Shown piece after piece: positions 28,408 to 37,185 of a DNA stretch of 64,000 nt (within the stretch, counting starts at the first letter, position 1; each line of letters starts with the position of its first letter). The DNA is from Stenotrophomonas raiganjensis (SeqCode) (GTDB lineage Bacteria > Pseudomonadota > Gammaproteobacteria > Xanthomonadales > Xanthomonadaceae): positions 124,001 to 188,000 of the forward strand of contig NZ_JAUTXR010000195.1 in NCBI RefSeq assembly GCF_030658505.1. Direction: 5' to 3'. The position numbers and the translations under genes were made by a program. Below the pieces are notes generated by a model. It did no database searches and was not told where the DNA came from. It saw nothing but the letters and a program-made list of their open reading frames with translations.

Positions 28408-29055
28408 TCAGTCGTTGGCTTTCTTCAAGCCCAGATCGACTGCATGCCTGTGCAGCTCGGCATCGCGCTCGATGCCGAGCTTGCGCATCGCATTGATCTT
28501 CTGGGTGCTCACCGTCTGCTTCTTGCGACCCAGTTGCGCCGCGATCTCGGCCACGGTCAGCCCCGAAATGAAAAGCGCGATCACTTCTTCTTCGCGCGGC
28601 GAAAGTGCGGTCACCCGGCGCTGCTCCCGGCTCTGCAGCAGCGCTGCCACGCTGGGCGATACGTAACGGCGGTTGGCGTAGACGGCCATCACGGCCGCCT
28701 GCACGTGCTGCAGGTCATCGCCCTTGCTGATGATGCCCGGCACAGCGCGTGCGTCCAGCTGGTTGAGCAGGCTGGGCTGGTCCAGGCCGGTCATCACCAC
28801 TACGCGCAACTGAGGAAAGTGCGCGGACAGGTAATCCAGCAATTCCAGGCCGTCGCCATGCGCGCCACCGGGCATCGCGTAGTCGGTCACCAGCACATCG
28901 CAGGCCTCGCGCTGCAGCAGATCCACCAGCTCGGTGGAATCGGCCACGGCGCCGATGCAATGCAGGGCAGGGGCCTCTTCCAGCGCACTGCGCACCCCCA
29001 GCCGGATCACAGGGTGGTCATCGGCAAGGGCAACGCGTATGGCCAGCTGGTTCAT
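28408..29055 (-). CDS. RcsB/FimZ-like response regulator
   Basis: A 215-residue regulator convergent with the hybrid kinase. Receiver: LADDHPVIRLGV, phospho-Asp in VLVTDYAMPGG, TGLDQPSLLNQL and Lys in IISKGDDL. DNA-binding domain: LSPREEEVIALFISGLTVAEIAAQLGRKKQTVSTQKINAMRKLG, in which the QTVSTQK recognition helix is typical of RcsB, BvgA and FimZ. These regulators control fimbriae, capsule and motility. It is a paralogue of, and divergent from, the next gene. Confidence 0.9.
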   Translation of the reverse strand: MNQLAIRVALADDHPVIRLGVRSALEEAPALHCIGAVADSTELVDLLQREACDVLVTDYAMPGGAHGDGLELLDYLSAHFPQLRVVVMTGLDQPSLLNQLDARAVPGIISKGDDLQHVQAAVMAVYANRRYVSPSVAALLQSREQRRVTALSPREEEVIALFISGLTVAEIAAQLGRKKQTVSTQKINAMRKLGIERDAELHRHAVDLGLKKAND

Positions 29056-29138
29056 GGGGTAAGGCGTCCAGTCAATCGTAGGAAGGCAAGGGCGGCGAGC
29101 TGCGTCAGTGTCACGAACCGTTTCAAGGAGAAAGCAGC

Positions 29139-29813
29139 ATGAGCATCCGTATCGTCATCGCCGATGACCATCCTGTCATCCTGGCCGGCGCGCGGGAAGC
29201 GCTGGGTGCCGAGCCGGACATCGAGATTGTCGAAGGCGCCGGAGATTCTACGGCATTGGTACAGGCGCTGAGCAAGCACCGCGTGGACGTGGCAGTCACC
29301 GATTTCTCGATGCCCGGTGGCCAGTACGGTGACGGCGTGGCACTGATCGGCTTCCTGCGCCGCCGCTTCCCGAAGGTGCCGTTGGTGGTACTCACTGGCA
29401 TCGGTGGTGTGCAGATGCTCACCAGCATTCATCGCGCTGGCGTGGGCTGTATCGTGGCCAAGGTCGATCCGTTCCAGGAACTGCCCGCCGCCATCCGGGC
29501 GGCGCATAACGGGCAGCCTTATCTTTCGCCGGATATACAGAGGCAGATGGCGGGGCGCGTGGATACAGAAGGCGTTGCGCTCACCAAGCGCGAGGCCGAG
29601 GTGCTGCGCCTGATTGCCGAAGGCCTCAACCAGAAAGAGATTGCCGAGCAGCTGCAACGCAGCCGGCAGACCATCAGCACGCAGAAGCACTCGGCCATGC
29701 GCAAGCTGGGGCTGAAACGCACGGCGGACATCTTCCGCTACGCGCTGGATGAAGGGCTGGTATCTGCATCGCAGGTGGCACGCCCGCAGCACGATGGCGC
29801 AGACGATGCGTGA
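29139..29813 (+). CDS. RcsB/FimZ-like response regulator
   Basis: A 224-residue paralogue of the previous regulator, with AAGGAG before the ATG. Receiver: IADDHPVILAG, phospho-Asp in VAVTDFSMPGG, VVLTGIGG and Lys in VAKVDPF. DNA-binding domain: LTKREAEVLRLIAEGLNQKEIAEQLQRSRQTISTQKHSAMRKLGL. It is divergent from its paralogue with an 83-base shared control region, and it faces the second fimbrial cluster. A two-regulator output from a BvgS-like relay is the simplest reading. Confidence 0.9.
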   Translation: MSIRIVIADDHPVILAGAREALGAEPDIEIVEGAGDSTALVQALSKHRVDVAVTDFSMPGGQYGDGVALIGFLRRRFPKVPLVVLTGIGGVQMLTSIHRAGVGCIVAKVDPFQELPAAIRAAHNGQPYLSPDIQRQMAGRVDTEGVALTKREAEVLRLIAEGLNQKEIAEQLQRSRQTISTQKHSAMRKLGLKRTADIFRYALDEGLVSASQVARPQHDGADDA

Positions 29814-30126
29814 GGCGCTGAAAACCCGGCGTCGTCCGATGGATTCAGCGCAGTGGAACGCTACGGTGGAGCAGACCCCTTCCACTTGTTCCGGAGCTGC
29901 CGTGTCGCGCCTGCTCGATGCACGCATTGCCACGCTGATGACCAACTTCGCCGCGCTCACGCCCGCCGGACAGAAGCGCTTCCTGGAGTTGTTGAACCTC
30001 TACCTCTATGCATCGCCGGTGCAACGCCGGCAACTGCGAAGCGACTGGCAGGGGGCGATGGCGGCTTCCTGTGGATGCGGGCACGACGACGCCCTGCATC
30101 TGGGCAGGGCCGCACGCAGGGCCTGA
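29806..30126 (+). CDS. Small hypothetical protein coupled to the response regulator
   Basis: A frame of about 106 residues whose ATG (29806) overlaps the regulator stop as ATGCGTGA; a later ATG at 29839 is also possible. The most protein-like part is LDARIATLMTNFAALTPAGQKRFLELLNLYLYASPVQRRQLRSDWQ, probably helical, followed by a CGCGH motif. No family recognised. The overlap suggests translational coupling, so it may modulate the regulator. Confidence 0.55.
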   Translation: MREALKTRRRPMDSAQWNATVEQTPSTCSGAAVSRLLDARIATLMTNFAALTPAGQKRFLELLNLYLYASPVQRRQLRSDWQGAMAASCGCGHDDALHLGRAARRA

Positions 30127-30202
30127 CGCGACCGCGTGATGGGCGCGTGAATTTCGTACCTGTCAGACAGATTGCATCGATGTGATCGGTGACTGTTGTC
30201 GG

Positions 30203-30245
30203 GCCGCAGCGCAATACCCCTCCGGATGGAGCGGAGCGCTGCGGC
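30203..30245 (+). promoter_or_regulatory. Long perfect stem-loop in the leader of a secreted-protein gene
   Basis: GCCGCAGCGC (30203-30212) pairs with GCGCTGCGGC (30236-30245). The 23-base loop contains a second small stem, CTCC/GGAG. It ends 32 bases before the ATG at 30278 and has no U-tract, so a 5'-UTR control or stability role is likelier than termination. Confidence 0.5.
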
Positions 30246-30277
30246 ATCCCTCAACATCAACCGAGAGAGAGAGATCG

Positions 30278-31183
30278 ATGAATCCGCGTAAGCTTCTGTG
30301 TGCTGCCACCTTGGCATGCCTGGCGCCGTTTGGCGCCTTGTCTGCAGAAATCCACCTGACTCCGAGCAAGAACGGCGACAGCGGCGTGATGCCGTCGGGG
30401 TACGACAGAACGCTCTTCGAAGTGTCGGCTGGCGACTTCATCGACGAAGTCAAGCTGCCTGCCAATCCTCGCCCCGGAGACGCCGTACTCCTCAGTTCCA
30501 CCGCATGGGGTAGCCCGCGACTGGACGCCTCGGGTACGAGCGTGGCAGATCTGGTCTACATCCCCGTTGAGCCGCTGAGCTTCTTTGATATTCGTCACTC
30601 GGGTGTCATGGGGCGCTGGATTGCTACCGGCGCAGGCGACAGCGAGGCCAGGGTGCTTGTTCAAGGGGATGGGCACGTTCGGTCGCCCATGATTGACCGC
30701 GCATTTGTCGACTTGCACGTGGCAGGGGGTGTGTCCACACTGCAGCTTCCTGCGTGGGCGCCCCGCGGTGCAGTGCTTGGTGTGGTGAACTATACGGGTG
30801 GCGATTTCACAATCACCGGCCCGGAGCTGGCGGGTGCGGACAGCATCTGCGAGAAGGCGAAGAGCTGTGCCTTCGTCTTTGATGGCAGTGATGGCCGGTG
30901 GCACGCCCGCCGTGGCCGCGCGCATTTCCAGCCGACGACTTCGCAGTTGCCGATGCCTGCGCAGCGCTGGACCGATATCGTGACCGGCAACCCTGCGACG
31001 GACGTGACAACGCCGCCGCGGATGCTGTTGCCGGTTGAGGGCATCGAGGGCGACATCATTCAGTTTACCGATCCATCCAACTCAGGCGCCTACCGCGTCG
31101 AGAACGCGGTGCTGACTGATGTGCCGCGAACCTATCGCTACGACTCACAGCAGCGGCGCTGGGTGTACCAGCCACGTCGCTGA
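30278..31183 (+). CDS. Secreted protein of unknown function
   Basis: A 301-residue exported protein: ATG 30278 behind GAGAGAGAGA, signal LCAATLACLAPFGALSA. The mature part is beta-rich with two Cys (DSICEKAKSCAFVFDGSDGRW) and short repeats of a YDR/YDSQQRRWVYQPRR kind. No family was recognised. GC content is lower than in flanking genes. It sits between the response regulators and the second fimbrial operon, with an outer-membrane protein gene next, so a surface role is likely. Confidence 0.7.
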   Translation: MNPRKLLCAATLACLAPFGALSAEIHLTPSKNGDSGVMPSGYDRTLFEVSAGDFIDEVKLPANPRPGDAVLLSSTAWGSPRLDASGTSVADLVYIPVEPLSFFDIRHSGVMGRWIATGAGDSEARVLVQGDGHVRSPMIDRAFVDLHVAGGVSTLQLPAWAPRGAVLGVVNYTGGDFTITGPELAGADSICEKAKSCAFVFDGSDGRWHARRGRAHFQPTTSQLPMPAQRWTDIVTGNPATDVTTPPRMLLPVEGIEGDIIQFTDPSNSGAYRVENAVLTDVPRTYRYDSQQRRWVYQPRR

Positions 31184-31253
31184 TGCAGCGTTGAAGCGCG
31201 TGCAGGGGCTTCCACCGCCCCTGCATGCGGCGCTCATCTAAATGGGAATCCCT

Positions 31254-31931
31254 ATGAGAACTTCCATCCTGGCGCTGTGCGCCATGGCATGTTTACCTGC
31301 GATCGCGTCCGCTGGATCTGCACCCGGCCACTACGCCGCCCTTCGCCTCATCGATGCCGACCATCACGCCCGTAACATGGATGCCAGTGCCCGCCCGGGC
31401 ATCGGCCGCTTCGTTGCCGGCGATGACCGGCAGCGCTTCGTGACCGCCGGCTTTGGCGTGGGCTATGCCTACGGCAATGGCTGGCGTACCGAGGGCGAGT
31501 TCGTGCCGCATCGGCACGACACCTACACCAGTGGCTCCAGCGTATTCCCCACCAGCTACAACCATCACGATGTGCGATCGCAGCGGCTGATGCTCAATGC
31601 CTACCGCGACGTCGCACTGAATGAAGCCTGGTCGCTCTATGCCAGTGCGGGTGCCGGCCTGGCGCAGCTGAAGTCGAGCGGCTGGCAGGGCAACGCCAAC
31701 CGCCGCTACGACAGCATGACGCGTACTGGCCTGGCGTGGTCGATGGGCGCGGGCATCTCGGTGCTGGCGGGCGCCAACCTGAAGGTCGACCTGGGCTATC
31801 GCTACGTGGACCTGGGCCGCACCGAAAGCGGCTGGAATGCCTTCAGCAACGCGCGCGGCCTGCAGGACGAGAAGCTGCGCCTGGATCTGGCCTCCAGTGA
31901 AATCACCCTGGGAGCGCGATACGCCTTCTGA
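31254..31931 (+). CDS. Outer-membrane beta-barrel protein
   Basis: A 225-residue protein with signal LALCAMACLPAIASAG. It alternates polar and hydrophobic residues and ends in ITLGARYAF, the C-terminal aromatic signature of outer-membrane barrels. Internal strands such as FVTAGFGVGYAYGNGWRTEGEF and LKVDLGYRYVDLG fit an eight-stranded OmpA/OmpW-like porin-like fold, similar to the msp4/opacity family. ATG at 31254 is preferred over 31242 for its signal peptide. Function unknown. Confidence 0.8.
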   Translation: MRTSILALCAMACLPAIASAGSAPGHYAALRLIDADHHARNMDASARPGIGRFVAGDDRQRFVTAGFGVGYAYGNGWRTEGEFVPHRHDTYTSGSSVFPTSYNHHDVRSQRLMLNAYRDVALNEAWSLYASAGAGLAQLKSSGWQGNANRRYDSMTRTGLAWSMGAGISVLAGANLKVDLGYRYVDLGRTESGWNAFSNARGLQDEKLRLDLASSEITLGARYAF

Positions 31932-32096
31932 ACTGGCGTCTCTGAGTGCAATCGGGGCAATTTTTAGTCGTTGTCCTATGCCTGCGCGTCAGGGACATCC
32001 GTAGCATTTCCTCTCGAAGGGAATGCCCTTCGCTCAAGCCCATCAACGCGCGGCTTGAACGCATAAACCCGTAATCCCACACAGGAACTCAACAAC

Positions 32097-32624
32097 ATGA
32101 ACAAGCTTGCAATTGCCCTGTCCGCCGCGCTGTCGCTGGGCGCCGCTTCCACTGCGTCCGCCGCAGATGCGGTCATCAACTTCGAGGGCCAAATCACGGC
32201 ACTGACCTGTAAGATCGGCGTCGGCACTGGCGTCAGTGACACCTTGACCATGCCGACCATCTCGCCGAAGGCGATTTCGAGCGCCGCAGCTGCCCGCCAG
32301 CAGGCCTTCGAGTTGACGATGGGCACTGTTGGGGAGACGTGTGCTGCAGGCACTGTCACGCTCTCCTTTGAAGATGTGAATCTCGATGCAGACGGCTATC
32401 TCGAGAACACCGAATTGCCGGCCGCAGGTGGTGCGGCGGATGTCCGCATGGCCATCCGTGATACCAGTGGCCCCCTGAATCTGAAGACCGCCACCCTGAC
32501 CAAAACCATCGACGCCACCGGCATCGCCTCCTGGCCGCTCGTCGCGAGCTATGAACCCACGGCTGGCGGTACGCCGGGTGAGGGTACCTTCAAGTCTGCC
32601 CTGCATGTCAGCGTCAAGTACTGA
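32097..32624 (+). CDS. Type 1-like major fimbrial pilin
   Basis: A 175-residue pilin, AGGAA before the ATG, signal LSAALSLGAASTASAA. The mature start DAVINFEGQITALTCKIG has the first Cys of the conserved disulphide, partnered by GETCAAGTV; the C-terminus ends ALHVSVKY, with the penultimate Tyr typical of FimA-like pilins. It is the first gene of the second fimbrial operon and belongs to the classical FimA class, unlike the CS1-type pilin at 14.6 kb. It may relate to the SMF-1 fimbriae of S. maltophilia, which was not established here. Confidence 0.9.
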   Translation: MNKLAIALSAALSLGAASTASAADAVINFEGQITALTCKIGVGTGVSDTLTMPTISPKAISSAAAARQQAFELTMGTVGETCAAGTVTLSFEDVNLDADGYLENTELPAAGGAADVRMAIRDTSGPLNLKTATLTKTIDATGIASWPLVASYEPTAGGTPGEGTFKSALHVSVKY

Positions 32625-32634
32625 GTAACCACAC

Positions 32635-32673
32635 GGCGAAGGTTCATGCACTGCTGGGCCTTCGCCTTTTTCC
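32635..32673 (+). terminator. Intrinsic terminator after the pilin gene
   Basis: GGCGAAGG (32635-32642) and CCTTCGCC (32659-32666) form a stem followed by TTTTT. It stands between pilin and chaperone in the same direction, so it works as an attenuator: abundant pilin mRNA, reduced read-through into chaperone and usher. Confidence 0.85.
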
Positions 32674-32686
32674 TGGAGCACTCCAC

Positions 32687-33427
32687 ATGTTGCGTCTTGA
32701 TAGAAACCTCATGATGGCGGCGTTGGCGGCGGGCATGTCGTTTGCCGTCTTCAGTGCGGAAGCTGGCGTTGTCATCTCCGGAACGCGCGTGGTGTTTCCC
32801 GCAGAGAAGCGTGAAGTCAGCCTCCGGCTTGAGAACAATGGTGAGATCCCGTCGTTGGTCCAGGCATGGATTGACAACGGCGAGGGCAAGGTGAGCGACG
32901 CAGGCGCCGCCAAGGTGCCGTTCCTGATCCGCCCCCCCATCTTCCGCATCGACGGCGGGCGAAGCCAGGTACTGCGCCTGGTGCACAGCGGCGAGCCGAT
33001 GCCGCAGGATCGTGAAAGCCTGTACTACTTCAATGTTCTGGATGTCCCGGCGAACAAGGCATCTGCTTCGGCCGGCAGTGCGCCGGAGATCCGTCTGATT
33101 GTCCGCACGCAGCTGAAGCTCTTTTACCGGCCCAAGGGTCTGTCCCGCGAGGGTGCACAGCAGGCGCCGAAGAAGTTGAAGTGGAGCGTGGTCAGGGATG
33201 ATCGGGGCTGGGCGCTGCAGGCGGACAACCCGACCGCTTATCACGTTGCTGTTGCTGATATCACGGCGGGCTCGAAGGTTGCCGCAGACGTGGCGCCACC
33301 GTTCACCACGACGTCCTACCGTCTGACCCAGACGCAGTACAACGCACTGGGCACGCACATTACGTTTTCCTATACCAACGATCATGGCGCGCTTCACCAA
33401 GTGAAGGCTCCATTGACGACGCACTGA
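32687..33427 (+). CDS. PapD/FimC-type periplasmic fimbrial chaperone
   Basis: A 246-residue chaperone with signal MAALAAGMSFAVFSAEA. Domain 1 has GTRVVFPAEKREVSLRLENNGEIPSLVQAWID with the conserved Arg, and PPIFRIDGGRSQVLRLV; the family signature QDRESLYYFNVLDVPA follows, then the Lys/Arg-rich QLKLFYRP strand. It donates a strand to pilin subunits in the periplasm. A CTGGAG ribosome site precedes it. It is downstream of the attenuator and upstream of the usher. Confidence 0.93.
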   Translation: MLRLDRNLMMAALAAGMSFAVFSAEAGVVISGTRVVFPAEKREVSLRLENNGEIPSLVQAWIDNGEGKVSDAGAAKVPFLIRPPIFRIDGGRSQVLRLVHSGEPMPQDRESLYYFNVLDVPANKASASAGSAPEIRLIVRTQLKLFYRPKGLSREGAQQAPKKLKWSVVRDDRGWALQADNPTAYHVAVADITAGSKVAADVAPPFTTTSYRLTQTQYNALGTHITFSYTNDHGALHQVKAPLTTH

Positions 33428-33517
33428 CTCCATCGGGAGTCGCTCGATCCTTGATGCCGCTACCAGGGCCTGCCATTGGGCCTGCAGCCCGCTGCTGTCT
33501 TTTTTCTGGAGTTCCTC

Positions 33518-36091
33518 GTGAGCCGATCCGTGCAAATCAAAGCGTTGCGCCACCATCGACTTACCGCGTCCGTGCTGGCTGCGTTGTGGCCGATGGCAGT
33601 CGCTGCTGCGCCCGCGCCCGCGCTGGAATTCAATGCAGAGTTCCTGCAGGGTGGCGGCGCTAACCTGGATATCAGCCGCTACCTGCAGGCGGGTCCCGCG
33701 CCAGGGATCTATTCCGCAGACGTGACGGTCAACGGTGCAATCGTGGGCCGCCAGGACGTGGAAGTCCGGCTGATCGATGGCGAATCGCGAATCTGCCTCG
33801 GCCCGGAACTGTTTGAGCTGATCGGGCTCGACGCCGGAAAGGTGGAAACCCAACGTGGCAAGCGCGAAGCAGGTGAAATGCTGCCGCTGCCCGATGCCCT
33901 GAGCTGTGAATCCATCGAGCGCTTCCTTCCCGGTGCCAGTGCGGAGCTGGATGCGGCCGAACAAGTGCTGTCCATCAGCGTCCCGCAGATCTACCTGAGC
34001 GCCAATCGTACCGGTTGGGTGGCGTCGGACCGCTGGGATCACGGCATCAATGCGATGCTGCTGAACTACAGCATCAACCATGCCCGTTCCGTGTATGCGG
34101 GGCGGCATAGCAATCGCACCAGTGCGACGCTTGATGCCGGACTGAACCTGGGCGCGTGGCGCATCCGCCACAATGGCTACCTGTCACAGGATGGCAACGG
34201 CGACTACGCCTACAATGCCGGCCGCACCTATGCGCAGCGTGAAGTCCGTGCATGGAATGCGCAGTTGACGGTCGGTGAGTCGTCCACCCGCGGCGACCTG
34301 TTCGACTCTGTCAATTATCTCGGCGCCAATCTGAGCACCGATCCGCGAATGCTGCCTGACGCACTCAACAGCTACGCACCGGTGGTGCGTGGCGTGGCGC
34401 AGACCAATGCACGCGTTACCATCCGCCAGCGCGGTGTAGTGATCTACGAAACCACGGTGGCACCGGGGCCGTTCGAGATTGACGACCTGACCCAGCGCTC
34501 GGGGTCTGGTGACTTTGAAGTGGAGGTGAGTGAAGCCGATGGCCGGGTGGAGTCGTTTGTGGTCCCGTTCGCCGCAGTGCCGCAGTTGCTGCGCCAGGGC
34601 CAGCAGCGCGCAAGCCTGACCGTGGGCGAACTGCGTCACGCAGAACTGGCCAGTGCACCGACGTTTGTCGAAGCAACGTTGCGCCGTGGCGTGGGCAGCG
34701 CATTCACGGCCTTTGGCGGTGCGACGGCGTCAGAAGGCTACAACGCGATCATTCTGGGCGGTGCCTTGAACACGCGCATCGGCGCCTTCTCCGGCGACGT
34801 AACGTTCTCCGACACCCGCCTGCCGGTGGCCGTTGAGGGATTTGGCGGTCGCATGCAGGGCCAATCCTACCGCCTGGCCTACAGCCGTAGCTTCAATACC
34901 GCCACCAGCTTCACGTTGGCTGCGTATCGTTACTCGACCGAGGGTTACCTGAACCTCTCTGACGCGGCACGCTTGCGCAGTGACCTGGAGACAGGGCGTG
35001 CAGGTGCCGGACCGTCCCGCCAGCGCAGCCGCCTGGACCTCACCTTGAACCAGCAATTGCCAAAGGGCTCGTTGTTTCTCAACGGCAGTACCGCAGACTA
35101 CTGGAGCGAGAACCGCCGCACCACGAATTTCTCATTGGGCTACAACGGCCGGCTGGGTCGTGCCTCGTACAGCGTGAGCGCCCGGCGGACGCTGGAATCA
35201 TCCCTTCTGGGCGGCGCCCAGAAACAGACCACCGGTGCGTATCTGAGCGTGAGCATGCCGTTGGGCCGGGCGCCCGCCGCGCCGCGCCTGAGCGCCAGCG
35301 CGAACAGCGGCCAGAACGGCGGCAACTATCGTGCGGGTTTGAGTGGCAACTTTGGGGAGAGCAGGCAAGGCAACTACAACGTGTCGATGAGCCAGTCGTC
35401 GGGTGGCCGGGACGTGGGGATGAATGTCGGCTACGTGGCGCCGATGGCGAGCCTGTCAGCGTCGTGGAACCGCAGTGAGAACAGCCAGCAACTGGGCCTG
35501 TCGGCATCCGGTGGCGTGCTCCTGCACGCAGGTGGGCTGACGCTGTCCCAGCGCATGGGCGATACGGTGGGCCTGGTGCATGTGCCCGATGCCGTCGGCG
35601 CGGGCGTGGGCAACCAGCGCGGTGTCAAGACCGACCGGCGCGGCTATGCCGTCGTGCCGTTCCTGAGCGCTTACCGGATGAACGACATCCCGGTCGACCC
35701 GACCGGCCTGTCATTGGACGTTGAACTGAAGGCGGGCTCGGCGTCTGCCGTGCCGACCGCTGGCGCCGTGATCAAGGCGGTCATTCCAACCTCGAGTGGG
35801 CGCAGTGCACTGATCGAGGCGCTGGATCATGACGGGCAGCCATTGGCATTTGGCCTGGATGTCTACGACGAAGCCGACCGGGTGGTGGGCGTGGTCGGAC
35901 AGGGCAGTCGCTTGTGGGTGCGCGGCATCAACGAAAAAGGCACGCTGCGGGTCCAGCGGGGCGATGACGTGATGAGCCATTGCGCCATCGACTACGACCT
36001 GTCGATGGCCACCGAAGGCGCGCTCTACATCTCCCAGTGCCTTCGCTCCACCCGGGCCATGACCAGCACTGCAGATGGCGCGGCCCACTAA
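33518..36091 (+). CDS. FimD/PapC-type outer-membrane fimbrial usher
   Basis: An 857-residue usher. GTG 33518 with CTGGAG six bases upstream is the best start; no ATG gives a signal peptide. Signal ASVLAALWPMAVAAAPA. The N-terminal domain LEFNAEFLQGGGANLDISRYLQAGPAPGIYSADVTVNG is classical. ISVPQIYLSANRTGWVASDRWDHGINAMLLNYSIN, YAQREVRAWNAQLTVGESSTRGDLFDSVNYLGANLSTDPRMLP and the plug/C-terminal region with CAIDYDLS close the protein. It pairs with the preceding chaperone. Confidence 0.95.
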   Translation: MSRSVQIKALRHHRLTASVLAALWPMAVAAAPAPALEFNAEFLQGGGANLDISRYLQAGPAPGIYSADVTVNGAIVGRQDVEVRLIDGESRICLGPELFELIGLDAGKVETQRGKREAGEMLPLPDALSCESIERFLPGASAELDAAEQVLSISVPQIYLSANRTGWVASDRWDHGINAMLLNYSINHARSVYAGRHSNRTSATLDAGLNLGAWRIRHNGYLSQDGNGDYAYNAGRTYAQREVRAWNAQLTVGESSTRGDLFDSVNYLGANLSTDPRMLPDALNSYAPVVRGVAQTNARVTIRQRGVVIYETTVAPGPFEIDDLTQRSGSGDFEVEVSEADGRVESFVVPFAAVPQLLRQGQQRASLTVGELRHAELASAPTFVEATLRRGVGSAFTAFGGATASEGYNAIILGGALNTRIGAFSGDVTFSDTRLPVAVEGFGGRMQGQSYRLAYSRSFNTATSFTLAAYRYSTEGYLNLSDAARLRSDLETGRAGAGPSRQRSRLDLTLNQQLPKGSLFLNGSTADYWSENRRTTNFSLGYNGRLGRASYSVSARRTLESSLLGGAQKQTTGAYLSVSMPLGRAPAAPRLSASANSGQNGGNYRAGLSGNFGESRQGNYNVSMSQSSGGRDVGMNVGYVAPMASLSASWNRSENSQQLGLSASGGVLLHAGGLTLSQRMGDTVGLVHVPDAVGAGVGNQRGVKTDRRGYAVVPFLSAYRMNDIPVDPTGLSLDVELKAGSASAVPTAGAVIKAVIPTSSGRSALIEALDHDGQPLAFGLDVYDEADRVVGVVGQGSRLWVRGINEKGTLRVQRGDDVMSHCAIDYDLSMATEGALYISQCLRSTRAMTSTADGAAH

Positions 36092-36106
36092 CAGCGGAGA
36101 CATGCA

Positions 36107-37171
36107 ATGAACATCACGACGAACATCCATCCCAACATTCAACGTGGCGCTCTCAGGGCTGCGGCGGCCGCAACGCTGTGCCTGGCCGCCGCCGGCGCCT
36201 CGGCTGCCTGCACTGCGAACAGCGGTCATTTCATCGGCACGCGTGCATCCGTGCCGCATGAAGGCTTCAGCGCGGGCGAGCAGGTCAACGGAGGGGGCGC
36301 GAATCCTATGGTCTTCAAAGACTGCGACCGGTCAAGCGGTGCCGATCTCAGTATTGGCACGACCTTGACGTACATCGGAGAAATCGGTGGACACCCGACC
36401 TTCCGCACTTCAGATAGTTCTATTGGTGTTCAGCTGCGCTACCGCTATCTTGAAGCGTCCGGATTCAGCGGGGATAGGTGGTCAGACTGGATCTACGTAA
36501 GCGATACGCGTCGAAGGTTTCACGCGAAATCATCCTATGACCGTTACTCGGAGCTGTCGGGGCTCCCCATCGATGTCGTGGCTGACTTCATCGCGCTGCG
36601 TGACATCGATAGCAACGCGAGCATCAGCGTCGCCGACCTGGATCCGCCGTTCGAGCTGCAGGATCACACCTATGGGCAGGACCTTGCCGATGCGCTGGTA
36701 ACGGGCTTCACCATTAAGCCCTACGTGTATGCTTCCTGCGGGTACACGCGGAGCCCGCCCAGCACACTTGCGCTGGCGAGTACCAGCGTCGGCAATCTGA
36801 AGTCGGAGGGCGATCTCGGGCCAGCCGTGAACTTCTCTTTTGCCTGGCGATGCGTGGGGGGGGATGACCGCCCAGGTGGCGCCGATTTCCAGTTCATGTC
36901 GAGCAAAGCACTGGGTACGTCGAATGGCCTGTTGAGTGTGGACGGCGATGCCAGCGGCGTCGATATGCTGGTCACCATGAAAGACAGGACCGGGAAGCAG
37001 ATGCCTGTTCCACTGGGGACGCACTGGTGGGCCTCCCACCACTATGGCCGTGGCTATCCTTTGCCGGATGTTGGCAGCCAGGACATGCAGGTCCGTTTCC
37101 GCAGGAACAAGGACGAGCTCAAGCCCGGCAGTGCCAGCAGCACCATGACGGTGCGCTTGTCGTTCTTCTAG
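36107..37171 (+). CDS. Fimbrial tip adhesin, copy A
   Basis: A 354-residue protein with signal AAAATLCLAAAGASAA. The N-terminal lectin-like part has several Cys (ACTANSGHF, KDCDRSS) and a body with FRTSDSSIGVQLRYRYLEASG; the C-terminal pilin domain starts near YVYASCGYTRSPPSTLALAS and ends SSTMTVRLSFF. It is homologous to the inverted copy at 38698-39744 (shared DCD, SIGVQ/GIGIQ-YRY, ASC, LPET/LAST, VDMLVTM/VNMLVTL, PGSASSTMT/PGTASSTLT). GC content drops in the N-terminal half. Confidence 0.85.
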   Translation: MNITTNIHPNIQRGALRAAAAATLCLAAAGASAACTANSGHFIGTRASVPHEGFSAGEQVNGGGANPMVFKDCDRSSGADLSIGTTLTYIGEIGGHPTFRTSDSSIGVQLRYRYLEASGFSGDRWSDWIYVSDTRRRFHAKSSYDRYSELSGLPIDVVADFIALRDIDSNASISVADLDPPFELQDHTYGQDLADALVTGFTIKPYVYASCGYTRSPPSTLALASTSVGNLKSEGDLGPAVNFSFAWRCVGGDDRPGGADFQFMSSKALGTSNGLLSVDGDASGVDMLVTMKDRTGKQMPVPLGTHWWASHHYGRGYPLPDVGSQDMQVRFRRNKDELKPGSASSTMTVRLSFF

Positions 37172-37185
37172 GCGGAGGCAGGACG

